Source: Roseomonas aerilata DSM 19363
GTDB taxonomy: Bacteria > Pseudomonadota > Alphaproteobacteria > Acetobacterales > Acetobacteraceae
DNA: 64,000 nt
Direction: 5' to 3'
NCBI RefSeq assembly: GCF_000711725.1
Contig: NZ_JONP01000014.1
Span: forward strand, 1-64,000
Shown: positions 1-10,744 of the stretch, one piece after another
Layout: the number at the start of each line of letters is the position of its first letter
Numbering within the stretch: the stretch's first letter is position 1
Translations under genes and position numbers: made by a program
The notes under the pieces: model-generated
Told to the model about the DNA's origin: nothing
The model's input: only the letters and a program-made list of their open reading frames with translations
The model's database searches: none

Positions 1-1
1 C

Positions 2-1189
<1,188 letters not shown>

Positions 1190-1190
1190 G

Positions 1191-1505
1191 ATGGCCGCCG
1201 ACGCCCAGAACATCCGGATCCGCCTCAAGGCGTTCGATCACCGCGTGCTGGATGGCAGCACGCGGGAGATCGTGAACACCGCGAAGCGGACCGGTGCGCG
1301 GGTGCGGGGTCCTATCCCGCTGCCCACGCATATCGAGCGGTTCACCGTGAACCGTTCTCCGCACGTCGATAAGAAGTCGCGCGAGCAGTTCGAGATCCGG
1401 ACTCATCGCCGCCTTCTCGACATCGTCGACCCCACCCCGCAGACCGTGGACGCGCTGATGAAGCTCGACCTCGCCTCGGGCGTGGATGTCGAAATCAAGA
1501 TCTGA
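1191..1505 (+). CDS. rpsJ: 30S ribosomal protein S10
   Basis: Head protein of the 30S subunit; in enterobacteria also NusE in antitermination. The 104 residues match the family length and carry the typical start ([14 protein letters not shown]) and the GPIPLPT loop. The ATG lies one base after the tuf stop, and rplC follows after 20 bases, so translation is likely coupled. It opens the S10 operon gene order. Confidence 0.97.
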   Translation: MAADAQNIRIRLKAFDHRVLDGSTREIVNTAKRTGARVRGPIPLPTHIERFTVNRSPHVDKKSREQFEIRTHRRLLDIVDPTPQTVDALMKLDLASGVDVEIKI

Positions 1506-1525
1506 GTCTGAGGGGCGCATACACC

Positions 1526-2212
1526 ATGGCCGCGAAAGATGGCCGCACTGGCCTGATCGCCCGGAAGCTGGGCATGTCCCGGCTCTTCAACGACGACGGC
1601 TCCACCGTGCCGGTGACGCTGCTGCACGTGGATGACGTTCGCGTCGTGGCGGTGCGCTCCGCCGACAAGGACGGCTACACCGCCGTGCAGCTGGGCGCGG
1701 GGCATGCGAAGGCGAAGAACGTCTCCAAGCCGAACAAGGCCCACTTCGCCAAGTCCGGCGTCGAGGCGCCGATGAAGGTGGTGGAGTTCCGCACGGCCGA
1801 GGACGCGGTGCTGGAGGCGGGCGCCAAGCTCTCCCCTGCGCACTTCGTCAAGGGCCAGAAGATCGACGTCACCGGCGTGACGAAGGGCAAGGGCTTCGCC
1901 GGCGCGATGAAGCGCTGGAACTTCCGTGGCCTCGAGGCGTCACACGGCGTGTCGATCAGCCACCGTTCGCACGGCTCGACCGGTAACCGTCAGGATCCGG
2001 GCAAGGTCTTCAAGAACAAGAAGATGGCTGGCCATCTCGGTGTCGAGCGTGTGACCACCCAGAACCTGGAAGTGGCCGGCGTCGATGTTGAGCGCGGCAT
2101 CCTCTTCATCAAGGGCGCCGTTCCGGGCGCCGCCAATGGCTGGGTCATGGTGCGCGACGCCGTGAAGCGGAAGCGTCACGCCGACGCGCCGTACCCGACG
2201 GCCGCGGCCTGA
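1526..2212 (+). CDS. rplC: 50S ribosomal protein L3
   Basis: Early-assembly protein of the 50S subunit that reaches toward the peptidyl-transferase centre. The protein is 228 residues, somewhat longer than the roughly 210 of E. coli because of a C-terminal tail. The conserved core [15 protein letters not shown] followed by [15 protein letters not shown] is present, including the Gln (GNRQDPG) that PrmB methylates in other bacteria. Stop and the rplD start are 10 bases apart. Confidence 0.97.
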   Translation: MAAKDGRTGLIARKLGMSRLFNDDGSTVPVTLLHVDDVRVVAVRSADKDGYTAVQLGAGHAKAKNVSKPNKAHFAKSGVEAPMKVVEFRTAEDAVLEAGAKLSPAHFVKGQKIDVTGVTKGKGFAGAMKRWNFRGLEASHGVSISHRSHGSTGNRQDPGKVFKNKKMAGHLGVERVTTQNLEVAGVDVERGILFIKGAVPGAANGWVMVRDAVKRKRHADAPYPTAAA

Positions 2213-2222
2213 GGATCGAGCG

Positions 2223-2843
2223 ATGCAGATCAAGGTCATCACCCTCGATAACGCCGAGGCCGGCGAGATCGAGCTCCCGAACGAGGTCTTCGGGGCCCAG
2301 CCGCGCGCCGACATTATGGCGCGCGTGGTTCACTGGCAGCTCGCCAAGCGCCGTGCCGGCACCCACAAGGTGAAGGGCATGGGCGAGGTGTCGGGCACGA
2401 CGAAGAAGCCCTATCGCCAGAAGGGCACCGGCAATGCTCGTCAGGGCTCGCTTCGCGCGCCGCAGTTCCGCACCGGTGGTGTGGTCCACGGCCCGGTCGT
2501 GCGCAGCCACGAGTACAGCCTGCCGAAGAAGGTCCGCCGCCTGGGCCTGATCAGCGCCCTCAGCCAGAAGGCTGCCGAGGGCAAGCTCTTCATCCTCGAC
2601 GCGGCCGCTCCGGGCGAGAGCGCGAAGACGAAGACGCTTGCGGCTCAGCTCAAGGCGCTCGGCTGGACCAGCGCCCTGGTGTTCGATGCGACCCCGGACG
2701 AGGGCCTGGTGCGCGCCGCGCGCAACCTGCCGAAGTTCCAGGTGATGCCGACGGTGGGCGCCAACGTCTATGACATCCTCCACCACGACGTGCTCGCGGT
2801 CACGCGGGCGGGCGTCGAGGCCCTGAAGGAGCGCCTGTCGTGA
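2223..2843 (+). CDS. rplD: 50S ribosomal protein L4
   Basis: L4 lines the exit tunnel through an extended loop; in E. coli it also represses the S10 operon by attenuation. The 206 residues show the tunnel-loop signature ([15 protein letters not shown]) around residues 60-75 and the globular Rossmann-like remainder. No E. coli-like S10 leader can be assessed because the region upstream of tuf is outside the window. The stop overlaps the GTG start of rplW. Confidence 0.97.
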   Translation: MQIKVITLDNAEAGEIELPNEVFGAQPRADIMARVVHWQLAKRRAGTHKVKGMGEVSGTTKKPYRQKGTGNARQGSLRAPQFRTGGVVHGPVVRSHEYSLPKKVRRLGLISALSQKAAEGKLFILDAAAPGESAKTKTLAAQLKALGWTSALVFDATPDEGLVRAARNLPKFQVMPTVGANVYDILHHDVLAVTRAGVEALKERLS

Positions 2844-3166
2844 GCGGCACGCAGACCAAGAAGCCGGTCGTCACGCCCGAGCGGATGTACCAGCTGATCG
2901 TTGCCCCGGTGATCACCGAGAAGGCGACCGTCCTGAACGAGACCGGGCAGGTCACCTTCAAGGTGACGCTCGACGCCACGAAGCCTGAGATCAAGGCCGC
3001 CGTCGAGACGCTGTTCGGCGTGAACGTCACCGCTGTCAACACGGTGGTGGTGAAGGGCAAGTCCAAGCGGTTCCGCGGCCGTCCCGGCCAGCGCTCCGAT
3101 TGGAAGAAGGCGATCGTCAGCCTGGCCGAGGGCCAGAGCATCGATCTGACGACGGGGCTCGCGTAA
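2840..3166 (+). CDS. rplW: 50S ribosomal protein L23
   Basis: L23 sits at the tunnel exit and docks trigger factor and SRP. The reading frame starts with GTG at 2840, overlapping the rplD stop as GTGA, which points to translational coupling. The 108 residues contain the family core (APVITEKAT, then a basic [16 protein letters not shown] loop). An N-terminal extension of about 10 residues precedes the core. Confidence 0.96.
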   Translation: MSGTQTKKPVVTPERMYQLIVAPVITEKATVLNETGQVTFKVTLDATKPEIKAAVETLFGVNVTAVNTVVVKGKSKRFRGRPGQRSDWKKAIVSLAEGQSIDLTTGLA

Positions 3167-3169
3167 GCC

Positions 3170-4006
3170 ATGGCGCTCAAGCAATTCAAGCCGGTCACGC
3201 CGAGCCTCCGCGGCACGGTGCTGGTCAACAAGTCCGAGCTTTGGAAGGGCAAGCCGGTCAAGCAGCTGACGGAGGGCAAGAGCCACTCCGGCGGCCGCAA
3301 CAACCACGGCCGTACCACCGTTCGGTTCCGTGGCGGCGGACACAAGCAGTCCTACCGCTACGTCGACTTCAAGCGCCGCACGAAGTTCAACGTGCCGGCG
3401 ACGGTCGAGCGGCTGGAGTACGATCCGAACCGCACGGCCTGGATCGCCCTCCTCAAGTATGAGGACGGCGAGCTCGCCTACATCATCGCGCCGCAGCGCC
3501 TCAAGGCGGGTGACCAGGTGATCGCCGGTGAGCGCGTGGATATCAAGCCCGGCAACGCTATGCCGCTGGCCTCCATCCCCGTTGGCACGATCGTCCACGC
3601 GCTGGAGATGAAGCCCGGCGCCGGCGCGAAGATCGCCCGTTCGGCCGGAACCTACTGCCAGCTGGTTGGCAAGGATGCCGGCTATGCCCAGGTAAAGCTG
3701 ATGTCTGGCGAGGTGCGGCTCCTCCGCGCCGAGTGCCTGGCGACGATCGGTGCGGTGTCGAACCCGGACAATTCCAACCAGCAGCTCGGCAAGGCCGGGC
3801 GCCGCCGGTGGATGGGCTTCCGTCCGCATAACCGCGGTGTCGTCATGAACCCGGTCGATCACCCGCACGGTGGTGGTGAGGGCCGGACCTCGGGCGGCCG
3901 TCATCCGGTCACCCCCTGGGGCAAGCCGACCAAGGGTTACAAGACCCGCACCAACAAGCGCACGGACCGTCTCATCGTCCGTCGCCGCACTGCGAAGAAG
4001 GGCTGA
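3170..4006 (+). CDS. rplB: 50S ribosomal protein L2
   Basis: L2 is required for subunit association and peptidyl transfer. The 278-residue protein is standard length and carries the invariant C-terminal motif [13 protein letters not shown], whose histidine corresponds to the functionally important His229 of E. coli, plus the [10 protein letters not shown]-terminal motif. It starts 3 bases after the rplW stop. Confidence 0.98.
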   Translation: MALKQFKPVTPSLRGTVLVNKSELWKGKPVKQLTEGKSHSGGRNNHGRTTVRFRGGGHKQSYRYVDFKRRTKFNVPATVERLEYDPNRTAWIALLKYEDGELAYIIAPQRLKAGDQVIAGERVDIKPGNAMPLASIPVGTIVHALEMKPGAGAKIARSAGTYCQLVGKDAGYAQVKLMSGEVRLLRAECLATIGAVSNPDNSNQQLGKAGRRRWMGFRPHNRGVVMNPVDHPHGGGEGRTSGGRHPVTPWGKPTKGYKTRTNKRTDRLIVRRRTAKKG

Positions 4007-4011
4007 CCGCG

Positions 4012-4290
4012 ATGTCGCGCAGCGTATGGAAGGGGCCGTTCGTCGACGGCTACCTGCTGAACAAGGCGGAGACGGCGCGGAACTCCGGCCGGAACGAGAT
4101 CATCAAGATCTGGTCCCGCCGCAGCACCATCCTTCCGCAGTTCGTTGGGCTGGTCTTCGGCGTCTACAACGGCAAGAAGTTCATCCCCGTCCAGGTGTCC
4201 GAGAACATGGTGGGCCATAAGTTCGGCGAGTTCTCGCCGACGCGCACCTTCACCGGCCACTCGTCGGACAAGAAGGCGAAGCGGGGCTGA
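4012..4290 (+). CDS. rpsS: 30S ribosomal protein S19
   Basis: Head protein of the small subunit near the A-site finger. 92 residues, with the conserved SVWKGPFVD start, the RRSTI element and a C-terminal ThrArgThrPhe/GHSSDKKAK segment. Spacing of 5 bases to rplB and 1 base to rplV keeps the S10 order unchanged. Confidence 0.97.
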   Translation: MSRSVWKGPFVDGYLLNKAETARNSGRNEIIKIWSRRSTILPQFVGLVFGVYNGKKFIPVQVSENMVGHKFGEFSPTRTFTGHSSDKKAKRG

Positions 4291-4291
4291 G

Positions 4292-4690
4292 ATGAGCAAG
4301 CCGAAGCACGAGCGCAGCCTCGCCGACAGCGAGGCCCAGGCCGTCACCCGGAACATCCGGGTGTCGCCGCGCAAGCTGAACCTCGCGGCCGGCCTCATCC
4401 GCGGCCGCCGCGCCCAGGATGCTGTCGCCACGCTGACCTTCAGCAAGCGCCGCATCTCAGACACGGTGAAGAAGACGCTCGAGAGCGCCATCGCCAACGC
4501 CGAGAACAACCACAGCCTCGATGTCGACAAGCTGGTGGTCTCGCGCGTCGAGGTGGGCCGTTCGATCGTCATGAAGCGCTTCCAGGCGCGTGGTCGCGGC
4601 AAGGCGGCGCGCGTCGAGAAGTGGTTCAGCCACCTGAAGATCGTCGTCGCCGAGCAGCAGCCGGCGCCGGTGGCCGAGGAGGCCGCGTAA
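4292..4690 (+). CDS. rplV: 50S ribosomal protein L22
   Basis: L22 contributes a long hairpin to the exit tunnel. The start was set at the ATG at 4292, one base after the rpsS stop; the frame is open further upstream but that part would overlap all of S19. This gives 132 residues. Seen: [14 protein letters not shown] near the start, the [15 protein letters not shown] segment and a basic hairpin [16 protein letters not shown]. The C-terminal tail rich in Ala, Pro and Glu is an extension relative to E. coli. Confidence 0.95.
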   Translation: MSKPKHERSLADSEAQAVTRNIRVSPRKLNLAAGLIRGRRAQDAVATLTFSKRRISDTVKKTLESAIANAENNHSLDVDKLVVSRVEVGRSIVMKRFQARGRGKAARVEKWFSHLKIVVAEQQPAPVAEEAA

Positions 4691-4691
4691 G

Positions 4692-5372
4692 ATGGGTCAC
4701 AAAGTCAATCCGATCGGGCTCCGGCTCGGCATCAACCGCACCTGGGACAGCCGCTGGTACGCCGGCGACGCCGACTATGCCGGCCTGCTCCATGACGACC
4801 TGAAGCTGCGCCGCACGCTGCGCGACCGCCTCAAGGGCGCGGGCGTGGCCAAGGTGGTGATCGAGCGTCCGGCCAAGAAGCCGCGGGTGACGATCCACGC
4901 CGCCCGCCCGGGCGTCGTGATCGGCAAGAAGGGCGCGGACATCGAGCAGCTCCGCAAGGACCTGGCGAAGATGGCCGGGGCGGAGGTCTCGCTGAACATC
5001 GTCGAGATCCGCAAGCCCGAGCTGGACGCCACCCTGGTGGCCGAGAGCATCGCGCAGCAGCTCGAGCGCCGCGTGGCCTTCCGCCGCGCGATGAAGCGTG
5101 CGGTTCAGTCGGCCATGCGCCTCGGTGCCGGCGGCATCCGCATCAACTGCGGCGGGCGCCTGGGCGGGGCGGAGATCGCCCGCATGGAGTGGTACCGCGA
5201 GGGTCGTGTGCCCCTGCACACGCTCCGCGCCGACATCGACTTCGGGGTCGCGACCGCGAAGACCACCTATGGCACCTGCGGCGTGAAGGTCTGGATCTTC
5301 AAGGGCGAGGTCCTTGGCCATGACCCGATGGCCCAGGATAAGCGCGCCGCCGAGCAGGCGCCGCAGCGCTGA
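4692..5372 (+). CDS. rpsC: 30S ribosomal protein S3
   Basis: S3 forms part of the mRNA entry channel and its helicase ring. The 226 residues contain the typical [13 protein letters not shown] start, a KH type-2 domain with VIGKKGADI (GxxG loop) around residues 75-85, and the C-terminal domain motif [14 protein letters not shown]. It starts one base after the rplV stop. Confidence 0.97.
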   Translation: MGHKVNPIGLRLGINRTWDSRWYAGDADYAGLLHDDLKLRRTLRDRLKGAGVAKVVIERPAKKPRVTIHAARPGVVIGKKGADIEQLRKDLAKMAGAEVSLNIVEIRKPELDATLVAESIAQQLERRVAFRRAMKRAVQSAMRLGAGGIRINCGGRLGGAEIARMEWYREGRVPLHTLRADIDFGVATAKTTYGTCGVKVWIFKGEVLGHDPMAQDKRAAEQAPQR

Positions 5373-5396
5373 GCGACGGACTGAGGAACACGCAAC

Positions 5397-5819
5397 ATGT
5401 TGTCGCCGAAGCGCACGACGTATCGAAAGGCCCATAAGGGCCGCATCAAGGGCAACGCTAAGGGTGGGTTCACGCTCTCCTTCGGCGGCTATGGCCTGAA
5501 GGCGCTTGAGCCGGAGCGGGTGACCGCCCGGCAGATCGAGGCGGCCCGCCGCGCGATCACCCGCGCGATGAAGCGCCAGGGGCGCGTGTGGATCCGGATC
5601 TTCCCGGATGTGCCCGTCTCCTCCAAGCCGGCCGAGGTTCGCATGGGCTCGGGCAAGGGCGCGCCCGAGTTCTGGGTGGTCCGGATCAAGCCGGGCCGCA
5701 TCATGTTCGAGATCGACGGCGTCAGCCAGGAGACCGCGCGCGAGGCGCTGGCCCTGGGTGCTGCGAAGCTGCCGATCAAGACGAAGGTCGTGGCCCGTCT
5801 GGGCGCGGCGGAGGCCTGA
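5397..5819 (+). CDS. rplP: 50S ribosomal protein L16
   Basis: L16 contacts tRNA near the A site. The 140-residue protein shows the hallmark [16 protein letters not shown] start and the [21 protein letters not shown] core (written here as two adjacent motifs: WIRIFPD and [12 protein letters not shown]). The arginine modified by RoxA in other bacteria lies in this core. A 24-base gap with a weak purine-rich site precedes it. Confidence 0.97.
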   Translation: MLSPKRTTYRKAHKGRIKGNAKGGFTLSFGGYGLKALEPERVTARQIEAARRAITRAMKRQGRVWIRIFPDVPVSSKPAEVRMGSGKGAPEFWVVRIKPGRIMFEIDGVSQETAREALALGAAKLPIKTKVVARLGAAEA

Positions 5820-5822
5820 TCG

Positions 5823-6029
5823 ATGACGAAGATCGCGGATGTCCGCGCCAAGACCGCGGACGAGCTGAAGACCATGCTGCTCGACCTCCGGAAGGAGCAG
5901 TTCAACCTGCGCTTCCAGCGGGCGACCGGCCAGTTGGAGGCCGTGGGGCGTATCCGGGCTGTGCGCCGGGACATTGCCCGTGTTAAGACCGTGCTGGGCC
6001 AGCAGGCCCGCACATCCCAGAAGTCCTGA
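5823..6029 (+). CDS. rpmC: 50S ribosomal protein L29
   Basis: Small two-helix protein at the tunnel exit, a neighbour of L23 and part of the SRP and trigger-factor platform. 68 residues, with the expected [20 protein letters not shown] helix split around residues 14-33 and the ARVKTVL C-terminal helix. It starts 3 bases after rplP. Confidence 0.95.
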   Translation: MTKIADVRAKTADELKTMLLDLRKEQFNLRFQRATGQLEAVGRIRAVRRDIARVKTVLGQQARTSQKS

Positions 6030-6047
6030 GAGAGGAGACCGCGGCAC

Positions 6048-6353
6048 ATGCCGAAGCGCGTCCTCACCGGGCGGGTAACGAGCGACAAGCAGGACAAGAC
6101 CGTCACGGTCCTGGTCGAGCGTCGCATCATGCACCCGCTCTACAAGAAGTTCATCCGGCGCTCGAAGAAGTACGCCGCGCATGACGACACCAACCTGTGC
6201 CGCGAGGGCGACACGGTCTCCATTGAGGAGTGCCGTCCGATCTCCAAGCGCAAGTCCTGGCTCGTGGTCCAGCGCAACGGCGAGGCGGTTGCCCGCCCGG
6301 CCGCCTATGAGCTGCTCGAGAACATCGTGCTGCCCGAGGAGCAGGGCGCATGA
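6048..6353 (+). CDS. rpsQ: 30S ribosomal protein S17
   Basis: Primary 16S rRNA binding protein with an OB fold. At 101 residues it is longer than the roughly 84 of E. coli because of a C-terminal extension of about 20 residues, which I have seen as common in alphaproteobacteria. Seen: [19 protein letters not shown] and the [11 protein letters not shown] / [12 protein letters not shown] segments. A clear GAGAGGAG site precedes the ATG; the stop overlaps rplN as ATGA. Confidence 0.96.
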   Translation: MPKRVLTGRVTSDKQDKTVTVLVERRIMHPLYKKFIRRSKKYAAHDDTNLCREGDTVSIEECRPISKRKSWLVVQRNGEAVARPAAYELLENIVLPEEQGA

Positions 6354-6718
6354 TCCAGGTCGAATCCAACCTCGACGTCGCCGATAACTCCGGTGCGCGC
6401 AAGGTGCAGTGCATCAAGGTGCTCGGCGGCTCCAAGCGGAAGACGGCCTCGGTCGGCGACATCATCGTCGTCTCGATCAAGGACGCCATTCCCCGCGCCA
6501 AGGTGAAGAAGGGCGAGGTCCACCGGGCCGTGATCGTCCGCACCGCTTATCCCGTGCGCCGGGTTGATGGCACCGCCATCCGCTTCGACAACAACGCGGC
6601 CGTTCTGATCAACAAGCAGAACGAGCCGATCGGGACCCGCATCTTCGGGCCGGTCGTTCGCGAGCTGCGCGCCCGGAAGTACATGAAGATCATCTCCCTG
6701 GCTCCGGAGGTGCTGTGA
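6350..6718 (+). CDS. rplN: 50S ribosomal protein L14
   Basis: L14 forms an intersubunit bridge with 16S rRNA and is the target of the silencing factor RsfS. 122 residues with the family signatures [30 protein letters not shown] and an ExRAR-type C-terminal stretch. The ATG overlaps the rpsQ stop, and its own stop overlaps the rplX start. Confidence 0.97.
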   Translation: MIQVESNLDVADNSGARKVQCIKVLGGSKRKTASVGDIIVVSIKDAIPRAKVKKGEVHRAVIVRTAYPVRRVDGTAIRFDNNAAVLINKQNEPIGTRIFGPVVRELRARKYMKIISLAPEVL

Positions 6719-7032
6719 TGGCTGCGAAGATCCGCAAGGGCGATCGCGTTCAGGTCCTCACCGGCAAGGACAAGGGCAAGCGCGGCGAGGTGCTGTCCGT
6801 CTCCCCGGAGACGAACCGCGCCGTCGTGCAGGGCGTGAACATGGTCAAGCGCCACACGAAGCCGCAGGGCATGAACCAGCCCGGCGGCATCCAGGAGAAG
6901 GAGGCGTCCATCGACCTCTCCAACCTGGCGGTGATCGACCCGAAGAGCGACAAGCCGACCCGCGTCGGCTTCCGCATGGACGGTGACAAGAAGGTCCGGG
7001 TGGCGAAGGCCTCCGGCGAGGTGATCGCATGA
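6718..7032 (+). CDS. rplX: 50S ribosomal protein L24
   Basis: Assembly-initiating protein with a KOW domain. I chose the ATG at 6718, which shares one base with the rplN stop; a GTG at 6715 in the same frame would add one residue and cannot be excluded. The 104 residues start [20 protein letters not shown], the classical KOW motif, followed by NMVKRHTKP. Start and stop both overlap neighbours. Confidence 0.96.
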   Translation: MAAKIRKGDRVQVLTGKDKGKRGEVLSVSPETNRAVVQGVNMVKRHTKPQGMNQPGGIQEKEASIDLSNLAVIDPKSDKPTRVGFRMDGDKKVRVAKASGEVIA

Positions 7033-7616
7033 GCGACACGCAGGAGAAGGTCCGCGGCGAGAACGTCGCGGGCGAGCAGCCCCGCCTGCAGCAGGAATAC
7101 TTCGCCTCGATCCGTCAGGCGCTGATCGAGGAATTCGGCTACAAGAACCCGATGGAGGTTCCGAAGCTGGAGAAGATCGTGATCAACATGGGCGTCGGCG
7201 AAGCCGCGGGCGACCAGAAGAAGCTCGACGCCGCCGTCGCGGAGCTGACCGTCATCGCCGGTCAGAAGCCCGTCAAGACGAAGGCGAAGAAGGCGATCGC
7301 CGGCTTCAAAATCCGCGAGGGCCAGGCCATCGGCACGAAGGTGACGCTGCGGCGCGCCCGGATGTACGAGTTCCTGGACCGGCTGGTCACCATCGCGCTG
7401 CCGCGCGTCCGCGACTTCCGTGGCATTTCGGGCAAGGGCTTCGACGGCCGTGGCAACTACGCCATGGGCCTGAAGGAGCAGATCATCTTCCCGGAGATCG
7501 CCTACGACAAGGTCGAGGCCATCCGCGGCATGGACATCGTTTTCGTCACGACGGCGAAGACGGACAAGGAAGCGAAGGCCCTGCTGAAGGGCTTCCGGCT
7601 TCCCTTCGTCAACTAG
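7029..7616 (+). CDS. rplE: 50S ribosomal protein L5
   Basis: Central protuberance protein that binds 5S rRNA. The 195 residues are longer than the usual roughly 180 because of a polar N-terminal extension of about 18 residues before the RLQQEY core. Seen: [41 protein letters not shown] (adjacent motifs) and [17 protein letters not shown]. The start overlaps rplX as ATGA. Confidence 0.97.
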   Translation: MSDTQEKVRGENVAGEQPRLQQEYFASIRQALIEEFGYKNPMEVPKLEKIVINMGVGEAAGDQKKLDAAVAELTVIAGQKPVKTKAKKAIAGFKIREGQAIGTKVTLRRARMYEFLDRLVTIALPRVRDFRGISGKGFDGRGNYAMGLKEQIIFPEIAYDKVEAIRGMDIVFVTTAKTDKEAKALLKGFRLPFVN

Positions 7617-7682
7617 TCTTGGAAAACCACCGGGCCGGCGCACTTCGCCGGGTCCGGACAGGTTCCGGAGGATACTGATCGA

Positions 7683-7988
7683 ATGGCAAAGACTTCGTCA
7701 GTCGAGAAGAACAACAGGCGCAAGCACCTCTCGTCCGCTCATGCGGCCAAGCGGGCTGCTCTGAAGAAGGTCGTGATGAACCGCGAGCTGCCGGTGGAGG
7801 ATCGCTTCGAGGCGACCCTGAAGCTGGCGCAGCTGCCGCGCAACGGGGCGAAGGTCCGCGTGCGCCTGCGCTGCGAGCTGACCGGTCGTCCCCGCGGCAA
7901 CTATCGCAAGTTCCAGCTCAGCCGGAACATGCTGCGGGATCTCGCGTCCAGCGGTCAGATTCCCGGCCTCACCAAGGCCTCGTGGTAA
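7683..7988 (+). CDS. rpsN: 30S ribosomal protein S14 (zinc-free long form)
   Basis: S14 of the 101-residue type without the four zinc-binding cysteines, so it does not depend on zinc. Seen: the C-terminal [19 protein letters not shown] signature and the [11 protein letters not shown] end. The 66-base gap to rplE is the largest in the first half of the cluster and contains GC-rich partial dyads, possibly a processing or pausing site; nothing stronger can be said. Confidence 0.96.
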   Translation: MAKTSSVEKNNRRKHLSSAHAAKRAALKKVVMNRELPVEDRFEATLKLAQLPRNGAKVRVRLRCELTGRPRGNYRKFQLSRNMLRDLASSGQIPGLTKASW

Positions 7989-8003
7989 GGGAGGAGAGCA
8001 CAA

Positions 8004-8402
8004 ATGCAGCTTTCCGATCCGCTGGGTGACATGCTCACCCGCATTCGCAACGGCCTCCGCGCGCGTCAGTCTCGCGTGGTCTCGCCGGCCTCCCGCCTGC
8101 GCTCCGACGTCCTCGACGTCCTGAAGCGCGAGGGCTACATCCGCGGCTACCGCGGCGAAGAGCTTCGTCCCGGCATCAAGGTGCTTGAGATCGAGCTCAA
8201 GTACGCCGAGGGGGAGCCCGCCATCAAGGAGATCACCCGCGTGTCCAAGCCGGGCCGCCGGGTCTACTCCAAGATCAAGGAACTGCCGAAGATCTACAAC
8301 GGTCTCGGCATCTCCATCCTCTCCACGCCCCGCGGGGTGATGAGCGACCTCGAGGCCCGCGCTGCCAATGTCGGCGGCGAAGTCCTCTGCCGCGTGTTCT
8401 GA
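8004..8402 (+). CDS. rpsH: 30S ribosomal protein S8
   Basis: Central-domain 16S rRNA binder; in E. coli it is the repressor of the spc operon. 132 residues with the expected [13 protein letters not shown] start and the C-terminal [18 protein letters not shown] signature. A GGGAGGAG ribosome binding site precedes the ATG. Confidence 0.97.
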   Translation: MQLSDPLGDMLTRIRNGLRARQSRVVSPASRLRSDVLDVLKREGYIRGYRGEELRPGIKVLEIELKYAEGEPAIKEITRVSKPGRRVYSKIKELPKIYNGLGISILSTPRGVMSDLEARAANVGGEVLCRVF

Positions 8403-8417
8403 CGGAGGGCAGGGAAC

Positions 8418-8951
8418 ATGTCTCGCGTCGGTAAGTATCCGGTGAAGGTTCCTTCGGGCGTGACCGTCACGCTCGAGGCGGGCACGGTCGTGGCGAAGGG
8501 CAAGCTCGGCGAGCTGCGCCTTCCGGTCACGGAGAAGGTGGACGTCACCATCGAGAACGGCGAAGTCGCCGTGGCGCCCCGCGGCGATGACCGCGCGGCC
8601 CGCACGATGTGGGGCACCACGCGCTCCCTCATCAACAGCATGGTCACGGGCGTCTCCACGGGCTTCACGAAGTCCATGGAGATCACGGGCACCGGTTATC
8701 GCGCGGCAGTGCAGGGGAAGGAGCTTGTCCTGAACCTCGGCTACAGCCACGAGATCCGCTACGCGATCCCCGAGGGCATCAAGATCACGACCGAGCGCCC
8801 GACGGCCATCAAGGTCGAGGGTGCCGACAAGCAGCGCGTCGGCCAGGTTGCGGCGGAGATCCGGGCGTATCGCGGTCCCGAGCCCTACAAGGGCAAGGGC
8901 ATCAAGTACGATAACGAGACGATCCTCCGGAAGGAGGGTAAGAAGAAGTAA
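8418..8951 (+). CDS. rplF: 50S ribosomal protein L6
   Basis: Two-domain protein near the sarcin-ricin loop. 177 residues; seen are [16 protein letters not shown] at the start, the [20 protein letters not shown] segment and the C-terminal signature [11 protein letters not shown]. The stop shares a base with the rplR start (TAATG). Confidence 0.97.
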   Translation: MSRVGKYPVKVPSGVTVTLEAGTVVAKGKLGELRLPVTEKVDVTIENGEVAVAPRGDDRAARTMWGTTRSLINSMVTGVSTGFTKSMEITGTGYRAAVQGKELVLNLGYSHEIRYAIPEGIKITTERPTAIKVEGADKQRVGQVAAEIRAYRGPEPYKGKGIKYDNETILRKEGKKK

Positions 8952-9313
8952 TGTCGAACAAGCTCGCACTGACGCAGCGTCGCCGTTCGCGCACGCGCTA
9001 CCAGATCAAGCTAAAGGGCGCGGGGCGCGTGCGCCTCTCCGTCCACCGCTCCGGCCGCCACATCTACGCCCAGGTGATCGACGACAAGGCGGGCCGCACG
9101 CTCGCCGCCGCGTCCACCCTGGAGAAGACGGTCCGCGAGGCCGGCCGTACGGGCGCCGACCTCGACGCGGCGTCGGCCATCGGCAAGCTGGTGGCCGAGC
9201 GCGCGCTCGCAGCCGGCGTGACCGAGGTGGTCTTCGACCGCGGTCCCTATATCTATCATGGCCGGGTCAAGGCCCTGGCGGACGGCGCCCGTGAGGGCGG
9301 GCTGTCGTTCTGA
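8951..9313 (+). CDS. rplR: 50S ribosomal protein L18
   Basis: Binds 5S rRNA together with L5. 120 residues containing [10 protein letters not shown], the [18 protein letters not shown] strand pattern and the C-terminal [20 protein letters not shown] signature. It is coupled to rplF by a one-base overlap. Confidence 0.97.
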   Translation: MSNKLALTQRRRSRTRYQIKLKGAGRVRLSVHRSGRHIYAQVIDDKAGRTLAAASTLEKTVREAGRTGADLDAASAIGKLVAERALAAGVTEVVFDRGPYIYHGRVKALADGAREGGLSF

Positions 9314-9325
9314 GGAGCCGATAGA

Positions 9326-9976
9326 ATGGCATACGCACCGCGTTCCAACGCGCCGCGTCCGGGTGGCGAGGGCGGCGACGCCGACCGCCGCCGCGGCCGT
9401 GGCCGCCGCGACGACAACCGCGACAACCGTGGCGCCGATCGCGAGAATGACGAGTTCAAGGACAAGCTCGTCACCATCAACCGCGTCGCCAAGGTGGTGA
9501 AGGGCGGCCGTCGCTTCTCCTTCGCCGCCCTGGTCGTGGTCGGTGACGAGAAGGGCCGCGTGGGCTGGGGCGCCGGCAAGGCGCGCGAGGTCCCGGAGGC
9601 GATCCGCAAGGCGACGGAGCGGGCCAAGCGCGGCCTCATCCGGGTGCCGATGCGCGAGGGCCGCACGCTGCACCACGACGTGATCGGCGAGTTCGGCGCC
9701 GGCCGCGTGATCCTGCGGGCGGCGCCCGCCGGCACCGGCATCATCGCCGGCGGCCCGATGCGCGCCGTCTTCGAGGTGCTGGGCATGGGCGACGTCGTCG
9801 CGAAGTGCACGGGCACCACGAACCCGCACAACATGGTCAAGGCGACCTTTGCCGGCCTCGCCCGCTGCACCTCCCCCCGGGCGGTTGCGGCCCGGCGCGG
9901 CAAGAAGGTGGCCGACCTGCTCCCCAACCCGCCCCGCGGCGGTGCGGAGACGACGGCGGAGGCCGCCAATGTCTGA
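9326..9976 (+). CDS. rpsE: 30S ribosomal protein S5
   Basis: S5 lies at the mRNA entry channel and affects decoding fidelity. The 216 residues include an N-terminal extension of about 40 residues rich in Arg, Gly and Asp (repeated RRGR and DNRDNRG units) before the core [20 protein letters not shown] (core start near residue 47). The double-stranded RNA binding fold and the [19 protein letters not shown] signature are present. The C terminus overlaps rpmD by 8 bases. Confidence 0.96.
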   Translation: MAYAPRSNAPRPGGEGGDADRRRGRGRRDDNRDNRGADRENDEFKDKLVTINRVAKVVKGGRRFSFAALVVVGDEKGRVGWGAGKAREVPEAIRKATERAKRGLIRVPMREGRTLHHDVIGEFGAGRVILRAAPAGTGIIAGGPMRAVFEVLGMGDVVAKCTGTTNPHNMVKATFAGLARCTSPRAVAARRGKKVADLLPNPPRGGAETTAEAANV

Positions 9977-10157
9977 GACGACGAAGCAGACCGTGAAGGT
10001 GACCCAGACCGGGTCGCCGATCGGCCGCAAGCCCGGCCAGCGCGAGACGCTGATCGGCCTCGGGCTGAACAAGATGAACCGGTCGCGTGAGCTCGAGGAC
10101 ACCCCTGCCGTGCGGGGGATGATCCGCAAGGTCGCGCACCTGGTGAAGGTGGGCTGA
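9969..10157 (+). CDS. rpmD: 50S ribosomal protein L30
   Basis: Small 50S protein of 62 residues. The start was placed at the ATG at 9969, inside the rpsE 3' end, because the core [20 protein letters not shown] and the LGLNKMNRS element need only about 8 preceding residues; the frame is open further upstream but that would bury it in rpsE. It precedes rplO by 3 bases, the standard spc order. Confidence 0.94.
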   Translation: MSETTKQTVKVTQTGSPIGRKPGQRETLIGLGLNKMNRSRELEDTPAVRGMIRKVAHLVKVG

Positions 10158-10160
10158 ACC

Positions 10161-10649
10161 ATGAAGCTCAATGAACTGCGCGACAACGAGGGCGCCCGCC
10201 CGAAGTTCAAGCGCGTCGGCCGGGGCATCGGCTCCGGCAAGGGCAAGACCAGCGGGCGCGGCGTCAAGGGCCAGAAGGCCCGTACGGGCGTCTCGCTCAA
10301 CGGCTTCGAGGGTGGTCAGCTTCCGCTGTACCGCCGCCTGCCGAAGCGCGGCTTCAAGAACATCTTCCGCATCGAGTACGCCGTGATCAACGTCGGCACG
10401 ATCGAGAAGGCGCTTGAGGCCGGTGTCCTCCCGGCCGGTGAGACGGTCGATGAGGCGGCGCTGGTGAAGGCCGGGCTGGTTCGCGTCGGCAAGAAGGCGG
10501 GCGTCCGCCTGCTGGCGAAGGGCGCGATCAGCCGCCCGGTCACCATCTCCGTGGCCGGTGCCTCTGCGGCGGCCGTTCAGGCGGTTCAAGCCGCTGGTGG
10601 CAGCGTCACCGTGCGCGAGGCTGCGACCGAGGAAGCGCCGGCTGCTTGA
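10161..10649 (+). CDS. rplO: 50S ribosomal protein L15
   Basis: Late-assembly protein of the 50S subunit. 162 residues, with the glycine-rich N terminus ([21 protein letters not shown]) and the [18 protein letters not shown] signature. It is the last ribosomal gene before secY, separated from it by 95 bases that contain a strong hairpin. Confidence 0.97.
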   Translation: MKLNELRDNEGARPKFKRVGRGIGSGKGKTSGRGVKGQKARTGVSLNGFEGGQLPLYRRLPKRGFKNIFRIEYAVINVGTIEKALEAGVLPAGETVDEAALVKAGLVRVGKKAGVRLLAKGAISRPVTISVAGASAAAVQAVQAAGGSVTVREAATEEAPAA

Positions 10650-10688
10650 TGCCGGTGGCTGGCGCCGCTAACTGATCATTGGACCTTT

Positions 10689-10724
10689 CTGCGGCGCCGC
10701 GGGTAAAATCCGCCGGCGCCGCAG
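10689..10724 (+). other. Strong stem-loop between rplO and secY
   Basis: The arms CTGCGGCGCCG (10689-10699) and CGGCGCCGCAG (10714-10724) are exact reverse complements, and the interior adds further GCGG/CCGC pairing, leaving an AT-rich loop around GTAAAAT. No T-run follows on +, so a simple intrinsic terminator is unlikely. It lies 21 bases upstream of the secY ATG. Possible roles are attenuation, RNA processing or 3' end protection for the upstream ribosomal message. Confidence 0.7.
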
Positions 10725-10744
10725 TCGTAAGAGAGGGCATTCCC

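Noticed and set aside
7617-7682. GC-rich partial dyads between rplE and rpsN
   Set aside because: The pairing is imperfect and not stronger than expected in this base composition.
10679-10744. Alternative TTG start of secY
   Set aside because: It would place the rplO-secY hairpin in coding sequence and adds residues not found in SecY; the ATG at 10745 has a binding site.
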